Positions 59,039 through 64,000 of a stretch of 64,000 nt of DNA are shown here, in pieces; within the stretch, counting starts at the first letter, position 1, and the number at the start of each line of letters is the position of its first letter. The notes beneath the pieces were generated by a model. It had not been told where the DNA came from and searched no databases. It saw nothing but the letters and a program-made list of their open reading frames with translations. The position numbers and the translations under genes are program-made. This DNA comes from DASXKD01 sp963734725 (GTDB lineage: Bacteria > Actinomycetota > Actinomycetes > Streptosporangiales > Streptosporangiaceae): positions 62,001 through 126,000 of the forward strand of contig CAVTIX010000017.1 of the NCBI GenBank assembly GCA_963734725.1. The letters are read 5' to 3'.

Positions 59039-60003
59039 CTGGGACCCTGGCCCCATCGGTTTCCGCCACAGCGGAGCGCTGCTCCCGGGTGCTCGCCGAG
59101 GTCGAGCGGATCATCGTCGGCAAGCGGGAAGCGGTCGCGCAGGTGCTGCTCGGCATCCTGGCCTCCGGCCACATCCTCATCGAGGACCTGCCCGGCCTGG
59201 GCAAGACGCTGCTGGCCCGTACCTTCGCCACCACCCTCGGGCTGGAGTTCACCAGGGTCCAGTTCACCCCGGACATGCTGCCCGCCGACCTCACCGGCGC
59301 GCCGGTGCTCGACCCGCGCACCGGCGAGGTGGCGTTCCGCCCCGGTCCCGTCTTCACCAACCTGCTGCTCGGCGACGAGATCAACCGCACCCCGCCGAAG
59401 ACGCAGGCAGCCCTCCTGGAAGCCATGGCCGAAGGCCAGGTCAGCATGGACGGCCAGACGTACCCGCTGCCGCAGCCGTTCGTCGTGCTGGCGACCGACA
59501 ACCCGATCGAGTACGAGGGCACCTACCCGCTCCCGGAAGCGCAGCTTGACCGGTTCATCGCCCGGATCCGGCTGGGCTACCTGGACGAAGCCGGGGAGGC
59601 GGAGATGGCCAGGCGCAGGCTGGAGCGGGGCTCCGCGCCGCCGCGGCCCGCGGAGATCCTCGACGCCGACGCCCTGATGGCCATGCGCGAGTCTCTGGAA
59701 CAGGTCCATCTCGACGATGACCTGCTCGGCTATGTCGTCCGCCTGGTCGCCGCGACCCGGGCCCATCCGCAGATCAGCGTCGGGGCGAGCCCGCGCGGCA
59801 CCCTGGCGGTGATCCAGCTTGCCCGCGGCCACGCCGCCCTCGACTCGAGGGACTACGTGATCCCCGAGGATGTCAAGGCGGTCGCCGTCCCCGCCCTAGC
59901 GCACCGGTTGGTGCTCCGGCCGGAGATGTGGGTCCGCAGGGTGACCGGCGAGGACCTGATCTCGGAGATCCTCACCGCCGAACCGGTGCCCCGGGTCAGA
60001 TGA
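59035..60003 (+). CDS. MoxR-family AAA+ ATPase
   Basis: 322 residues from TTG 59035. Walker A DLPGLGKTLLAR, Walker B LLLGDEINRTPPKTQ, sensor ATDNPIEYEGTYPLPEAQLD. MoxR proteins act as chaperones in maturation of complexes, usually with a DUF58/VWA partner, which follows at once with overlapping ATGA. Confidence 0.94.
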   Translation: MTGTLAPSVSATAERCSRVLAEVERIIVGKREAVAQVLLGILASGHILIEDLPGLGKTLLARTFATTLGLEFTRVQFTPDMLPADLTGAPVLDPRTGEVAFRPGPVFTNLLLGDEINRTPPKTQAALLEAMAEGQVSMDGQTYPLPQPFVVLATDNPIEYEGTYPLPEAQLDRFIARIRLGYLDEAGEAEMARRRLERGSAPPRPAEILDADALMAMRESLEQVHLDDDLLGYVVRLVAATRAHPQISVGASPRGTLAVIQLARGHAALDSRDYVIPEDVKAVAVPALAHRLVLRPEMWVRRVTGEDLISEILTAEPVPRVR

Positions 60004-61313
60004 CCCAGGCACCGGTCGCGCAGGAGCCGGCTCCGGGCGGGGCCCGGCAGGCGTCGGCCGCGCGGCAGCCCGTCACCTGGCAGGCCGCGCCCCGGCTGCG
60101 GCGGTTGGCCACGATCGCGGTGGTGGTCGCCATCGCCGCCGTCCTGACGCGTCACGCCAGCCTGCTGTTGGCGGGCGCGCCCGCCCTCGCCGCCCTCGCG
60201 GCCACTCGCCGAGGCGCCCGGCCGGAGGCACTGGACGCGGCCGTCACAGCGGCGCCGTCCCGCTGCTTCGAAGGTGAGGATGTCGAGGTCATCGCCACCC
60301 TGACCACGCCCATGGACATGGTGACGTTCCGGATCGAGCCTGGACCGGCGGTGGAACTCAGCGAAGGCGCGGCGACCCAGGTCGTGGTGGCCGGGCAGCC
60401 GGCCCGGGCGCGGTGGGTGCTCCGGCCGCACGCGTGGGGACGCCGCGTGATCTGCACGGTGACGGCCGAGTGCACCGACGGGGTCGGCGAGACCAGCCTG
60501 GCCCTGCGCCCGGCGCCGGTCGAGGTGTTCCCGCACCCGCCGCCGACTCGGGCCACCCTGCTGCCCGCCGACCTGCTCCGCCGGATCGGTGAGCACACCG
60601 CCGCGGCGGCGGGCGCGGGCATCGAGTTCTTCGGCATCCGCGGCTACCAGCCCGGCGACCGGTTGCGGGACCTGAACTGGGCGGTTACCAGCAGGCTGGG
60701 CCAGCCGTACGTCAACCAGCGGGCCGCGCTGCGCGCGGCCGACCTGGTCATCATGATCGACGCCTTCTCGGACGTCGGCCCGCCCGGTGACACCACGCTG
60801 GACCTCGCGGTGCGTGGTGCGTCCGGGCTCGCCACCGCCTACCTGCGGACCGGCGATCGCGTCGGCGTCGTGGTCCTAGGCGGCGTTCTCAACTGGCTGG
60901 CCCCCTCGCCCGGCAACCGGCAGTTCTTCCGGATCGTGGAGATGGCGTTCGGCGTCCGTTTCCCCAGTGAGGCCGTTCCCGACCTCGACCGGGTGCCCAG
61001 GACCGCGTTGCCGCCGCGCGCCCTGGTCGTGCTGTTTTCGCCGCTGCTGGACCGCCGGGCGCTGAACGCGGTCACCGACCTGCGCCAGCGCGGTGTGTCC
61101 CTGGTCATCGTGGACGTGCTCACCCACGAGCCGCCAGCGGAGCGGCGGCTGCCCATGACCCAGCTCGCAGTCCGGCTCTGGCGGCTGGACCGGGGCGCCT
61201 TGCGTGCCAGCCTCGCCGGCCTGGGCGTGCCGGTGCTGAGCTGGGACAGCGGAACCGGCCTGGAAGGGGCGCAAGCCCCGCTCCGCGGGCGCCGGGTCCG
61301 GGCGGTCCGGTAA
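60000..61313 (+). CDS. DUF58 domain protein
   Basis: 437 residues. Two membrane helices (~33-66), a beta-sandwich region, then the DUF58 motif GIRGYQPGDRLRDLNW and a VWA-like fold (LVIMIDAFSDVGPPG, LFSPLLDRRALNAV). Partner of MoxR. Its TAA stop shares one base with the next ATG. Confidence 0.92.
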   Translation: MTQAPVAQEPAPGGARQASAARQPVTWQAAPRLRRLATIAVVVAIAAVLTRHASLLLAGAPALAALAATRRGARPEALDAAVTAAPSRCFEGEDVEVIATLTTPMDMVTFRIEPGPAVELSEGAATQVVVAGQPARARWVLRPHAWGRRVICTVTAECTDGVGETSLALRPAPVEVFPHPPPTRATLLPADLLRRIGEHTAAAAGAGIEFFGIRGYQPGDRLRDLNWAVTSRLGQPYVNQRAALRAADLVIMIDAFSDVGPPGDTTLDLAVRGASGLATAYLRTGDRVGVVVLGGVLNWLAPSPGNRQFFRIVEMAFGVRFPSEAVPDLDRVPRTALPPRALVVLFSPLLDRRALNAVTDLRQRGVSLVIVDVLTHEPPAERRLPMTQLAVRLWRLDRGALRASLAGLGVPVLSWDSGTGLEGAQAPLRGRRVRAVR

Positions 61314-61828
61314 TGAGCGAGGGCCAGCACGTCATGTGGCCGGAGGTGCTGCTGCGGGCGGTCACGGGTTGCTTTGGCGCAGGCATGATCCTCCTGCCTG
61401 CGCCGGAACTGCCCGGGCGTGCCTGGCTCCTCATCCCGGCCGGCCTGCTGCTCGTGGCCGCGAGCCTGGGCGGGCCGCTGGCCCGGTGGCGGGCGGTGGG
61501 CACGCTGGCCGCGGTGGCAGCGGTCGTCGAGTCCGCGCTCGGGCGGCCTGCCCCCGCCGTGCTGGCCGGTCAGGGCCTGCTCATCCTCGGCTACCTGGTG
61601 CTGGTGGACGCCCCCGGTGTCATGCCGGGCGGCACGGCTGCCCGCTGGCTGTGGCGCCAGTTCCCCGCCGCCTTCTGGGGCACGCTGACCGCCGCCGCCG
61701 TGCTAGTCGTGCTCGCCGTCCCGGTGCCCGTGTCCGCCTGGCTGCTCGTCGCCGGGGCCGGGGGCGCCGTCGCCGCCACCGTCATCGCCCTGCCGCGCCG
61801 GCCGGGCCAGCCCCGGCAGCCCCGGTAG
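61313..61828 (+). CDS. Small integral membrane protein, last gene of the MoxR operon
   Basis: 171 residues, about five hydrophobic helices. It starts at ATG 61313 sharing a base with the DUF58 stop (TAATG). In comparable operons a transglutaminase-like TgpA gene stands here; this protein has none of its catalytic parts. Its last 126 bp overlap the convergent ClpP-like gene. Confidence 0.72.
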   Translation: MSEGQHVMWPEVLLRAVTGCFGAGMILLPAPELPGRAWLLIPAGLLLVAASLGGPLARWRAVGTLAAVAAVVESALGRPAPAVLAGQGLLILGYLVLVDAPGVMPGGTAARWLWRQFPAAFWGTLTAAAVLVVLAVPVPVSAWLLVAGAGGAVAATVIALPRRPGQPRQPR

Positions 61829-62584
61829 GCCGCGCGCGGAGGCATACCCCTCCACCAGGCCGTACTCGATCGCTTCCGGGACGCGCAGCCATCGGTTCCG
61901 GCTGGCGTCGGCGCGCACCTGGTCCGCGTCCCGCCCGGTGACGTCGGCGATCCGGCCGAACAGCTCGTCCAGCATGACGCGTGCCTGTTCCTCGCGGGAC
62001 GCCAGGGCGCTCACCGTGCCGTCGAAGCTCACCTGCGGCTCAGACAGCACGAACAGCGCGTTCGGGTACGCCTGCCAGCGCCGGCACGCGGCAAGGATGC
62101 CCAGCGCCGGGCCCTCGATCCGGCCGGCAGCGCAGGCGGTCACCGGTCCGCGCACGACGTCCAGGATGCCCATGACGCTGAGCGCTGCGGGCAGTTCGGC
62201 AGTCAGGTTCTGCATTTCCAGGCGGATCGGCGCGGCGCCCTCGGCATCGAGGGTGAGCAGTTGCGCGCACAACCGGGTCGCCGCGTTGCCGTCGAGGCGC
62301 CCGTGCACCATCACGATGCGGCGGCCCAGCAGCCGTTCATACAGCGACTCCGGCCAGCCGCGCGGGTCGAGCCAGATCCGGACTGGCGCCATCGCCGGAT
62401 TTTGCGCGGGCCTGTCCGGCCCGGGCGGAGCCGGTCCGGGACCGGGCACCTCAGGCCCGGGACCGGGCTGCCCCGGCCGCCGCGGGACGGGGCGCGGGCC
62501 AGGCCCGGGAAACGGCCCGGGACCAGGGAACGGCTCGGGCGGGAACGGCTGGAGCGGGGACCCCTGCGCGCGCGGTTTGATCAT
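61703..62584 (-). CDS. ClpP-like protein without catalytic triad
   Basis: 293 residues from ATG 62582-62584. A Pro/Gly-rich leader (~1-65), the ClpP fold (~66-247) and a Gly/Asp/His-rich tail. Aligned to ClpP, the nucleophile Ser is Gly158 (in GRIEGPALGIL), the catalytic His is Ser181 (in LFVLSEPQ), and the Asp is Asn230 (in SRNRWLRVPEAIEYGL). Thus no protease activity is expected; it may act as a regulatory or structural partner of active ClpP rings. It shares one base with the XRE gene stop (TGATG), so the two are co-translated. Confidence 0.85.
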   Translation of the reverse strand: MIKPRAQGSPLQPFPPEPFPGPGPFPGPGPRPVPRRPGQPGPGPEVPGPGPAPPGPDRPAQNPAMAPVRIWLDPRGWPESLYERLLGRRIVMVHGRLDGNAATRLCAQLLTLDAEGAAPIRLEMQNLTAELPAALSVMGILDVVRGPVTACAAGRIEGPALGILAACRRWQAYPNALFVLSEPQVSFDGTVSALASREEQARVMLDELFGRIADVTGRDADQVRADASRNRWLRVPEAIEYGLVEGYASARGLPGLPGLARPARQGDDGGGDGAPGPGDEQPGGHGHRDGEHD

Positions 62585-63192
62585 CAGCGATACTCCTGCC
62601 CTAGTTCTGCTTGCAGGGGCGCCGGCTGCGGGGACCCCGGCTGCGGGGATCCCGGCTGCGTCAGGTCCGGCTGCGCCTGCCCGGGATGACCCTGGCCCGC
62701 CCGCTCCAGCCCGGGCCGGTCCTCCCCAGGCTGGTTCCGGCCCGCTCGCTCCAGCCCGGGGTGGCCCTCCCCCTGCTCGCCCCGGCCCGGCCGCGCCTGC
62801 CAGGCGACCTGGCTCCCGATCGCGGCCGCGTAGCGCTCCAGGGTCAACACCCGCACATCCGCTTCCCCGGTTTCCAGCCGGGCGACGGCGGACTGCGACG
62901 TGCCCATGCGGGCCGCGACCTCGGTCTGCGACAGCCCGGCCGACCGGCGCTGGGCAGTCAGGTCGGCGACGAGCCGCCGACGCTCCGCCGACATCCGCCG
63001 CAACGCCATCTCCCGGAACCCAGGCAGCAACGGCAACCCCGGCGCCTCAGGCCCGTCGTCCCGCCGCAGTTCCACGCTGGCCCCGGGCACGTCGTCCCGC
63101 CCCGGCGCCCCGCTATGCCCGAGCACGTCGGGCACCTTGCCCGGCGCCGGAACCCCGCCGGCTTCCGGCGCCTTGTCAGGCTCTTCGTCCAT
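62584..63192 (-). CDS. XRE-family regulator with low-complexity C-terminus
   Basis: 202 residues from ATG 63190-63192. An acidic Pro/Gly N-terminus, then LRRMSAERRRLVADLTAQ and a helix-turn-helix: RRSAGLSQTEVAARMG, TSQSAVARLETGEADVRVLT. The C-terminal ~70 residues are Gln/Gly/Pro repeats (GHPGLERAG). It probably controls itself and the ClpP-like gene through the palindrome just upstream. Confidence 0.85.
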   Translation of the reverse strand: MDEEPDKAPEAGGVPAPGKVPDVLGHSGAPGRDDVPGASVELRRDDGPEAPGLPLLPGFREMALRRMSAERRRLVADLTAQRRSAGLSQTEVAARMGTSQSAVARLETGEADVRVLTLERYAAAIGSQVAWQARPGRGEQGEGHPGLERAGRNQPGEDRPGLERAGQGHPGQAQPDLTQPGSPQPGSPQPAPLQAELGQEYR

Positions 63193-63201
63193 ACATCTAA
63201 C

Positions 63202-63223
63202 GGTATCTCAAATGTGAGATACC
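63202..63223. promoter_or_regulatory. Probable operator of the XRE/ClpP-like operon
   Basis: GGTATCTCA-AATG-TGAGATACC, a perfect 9-bp inverted repeat 10 bp upstream of the XRE start codon, in an AT-richer patch. Confidence 0.65.
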
Positions 63224-63249
63224 ACCAGTGTGTACGCCGTGAGCGATCA

Positions 63250-63575
63250 AGGGACGAGGCTACGGTTGCCGCGGCGGCCGGGGAGAGCCGACGGTGACCG
63301 TGGAGTCGCCGATCATCTTCTTCCGGAGGCCGGGAGAGCCGCCGGCTGACGCGGCGGCCGGAGAGAGCCGACAGTGGCCGCGGTGGCCGGGGAGACAGAC
63401 GGTGCCCGCGGAGTCACGAAGAGCCGATAGGCAACGCGACGGCTGGGGCCGACGGTGGCCTCGGTGGCCAAGGCGAGCCGACGGTGGCCTCGGTGGCCAA
63501 GGCGAGCCGACGGTGGGCGCGAAGGCTGAGGCGAGCCGACGGGTGACCGCGCCGGCGAAGGCGATCCGGCGGTTT
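63250..63575. repeat. 29-bp minisatellite
   Basis: Tandem units of CCGACGGTGGCCTCGGTGG plus ~10 bp at 63449, 63478, 63507 and 63536 with exact 29-bp spacing; the first two are almost identical. Degenerate copies extend left to ~63288 (e.g. 63368, 63397) and right to ~63566. The open frames across it are products of the repeat. With 63193-63657 this is the gene-free stretch before the DapA-like gene. Confidence 0.8.
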
Positions 63576-63657
63576 CGCGATTGGGGGCCTCGGGCGGGCG
63601 CAGGTACACCCTCGGACGACCCTCGCCCAGCAAAAGGCGGCGCGGGAGGACGAACCG

Positions 63658-64000
63658 CTAGCCGACCCGGACAGCGACCGGCCGCCCCCGGTCCTCCGCC
63701 AGGATCTGCTTCAGCGCCGGCACCCCGCCCCGCGCGGACGCCAGGTGCCGGTCGGCGAGTTCACGCTGCGCCACGGCGTCCCCCTCGAACGCGGCCACGC
63801 ACCGCTCCGGCTCGACGTTGGCCAGGGCCAGGATGGCGCCGGTGGCACCCATCGGCCCGGCCAGCGCGAGCAGCGCCGAGGACCCGACGTAGGTGGCACC
63901 GGAATAGTGGGCAAGCTCGTCGAGCAGCCGATCCGCCTCGCCGGACGAGTCCTTCTGCCCGGCCACCGGGAGCCCCGCCAGCGCCTCCACCGGGATCCCC
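63658..64000 (-). CDS. Dihydrodipicolinate synthase (DapA)-family protein, C-terminal part
   Basis: The last ~113 codons; the N-terminus lies beyond the window. The TIM-barrel lyase family is shown by LPVAGQKDSSGEADR (Schiff-base Lys in the K-D-S-S context), TYVGSSALLALAGPMGATGAI and a C-terminal helical region with GGVPALKQIL. Members condense or cleave 2-oxo acids such as pyruvate adducts; true DapA cannot be told from paralogues with this part. Confidence 0.85.
   Translation of the reverse strand, partial: GIPVEALAGLPVAGQKDSSGEADRLLDELAHYSGATYVGSSALLALAGPMGATGAILALANVEPERCVAAFEGDAVAQRELADRHLASARGGVPALKQILAEDRGRPVAVRVG

Noticed and set aside
63250..63575. CRISPR array
   Set aside because: The units are contiguous tandem copies with no unique spacers between them; the same holds for 10549-10650.

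Overview
The window is a GC-rich actinomycete chromosome segment. The lineage is indicated by a mycothiol gene (mshA), CarD, a BldG-type anti-sigma antagonist with a partner kinase, a MarP-type acid-resistance protease, a proton-pumping pyrophosphatase, a 6C-like RNA, frequent GTG/TTG starts and many 4-base stop/start overlaps. A Streptosporangiales-like organism is plausible, but the species cannot be named from the sequence. No rRNA, tRNA, CRISPR array or intact mobile element was recognised.

Layout. 1-5.3 kb: partial homogentisate dioxygenase, a DUF2637 membrane protein with a long low-complexity tail, ispF-carD, and two envelope proteins (a CxxC thioredoxin-like protein and an LpqE-like lipoprotein). 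5.3-10.1 kb: the block regX3-senX3-gpmA / mshA-YbjN, with four 11-bp direct repeats resembling a PHO box upstream of the kinase. 10.1-14.9 kb: a CsoR-family gene with a disrupted start, a CoA transferase, and an operon pairing a membrane-less MgtE-N/CBS protein with an Nramp protein lacking the usual manganese/iron motifs. 15-22.8 kb: a shortened KdpD plus KdpE, divergent from two tandem KimA-like potassium permeases that each end in an OB-fold domain. 23-33.2 kb: a cation efflux protein, a diiron ferritin-like protein, an MFS pump with divergent MarR, a Fur fragment, an HD hydrolase, an IS-like remnant, a 59-residue C2H2-type protein, an ABC ATPase, and a NarL-type two-component pair. 33.3-44 kb: SDR-queA-serB, sixA, hppA, a bldG-like/anti-sigma pair, and an MrfA-like helicase.

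44-51 kb parallels the Mycobacterium Rv3661-Rv3674c region: 6C RNA-like hairpins, HAD phosphatase, holin-like protein, EphE-like hydrolase, MarP, Nudix and Nth, followed by ComF. 51-57.5 kb: a GT-C-type membrane protein, DUF1275, an LLM oxidoreductase, an APH-like kinase, and an NCS1 permease behind a TPP riboswitch. 57.6-61.8 kb: a tightly overlapped DUF4129 / small membrane protein / MoxR / DUF58 operon. 61.7-63.2 kb: a ClpP-like protein that has lost its catalytic triad, co-transcribed with an XRE regulator that has a palindromic operator. The window ends in a 29-bp minisatellite and a partial DapA-family gene.

The most unusual items are: (1) KimA-like permeases fused to OB folds and governed, by inference, by a kdpDE pair without kdpFABC; (2) the triad-less ClpP paralogue with its XRE partner; (3) two perfect 12-bp hairpins with mutually complementary 8-nt loops near 22.86 and 23.01 kb; (4) a TATCACGCG-bounded element present twice (10.1 and 44.1 kb); and (5) the MgtE-sensor/Nramp pairing.
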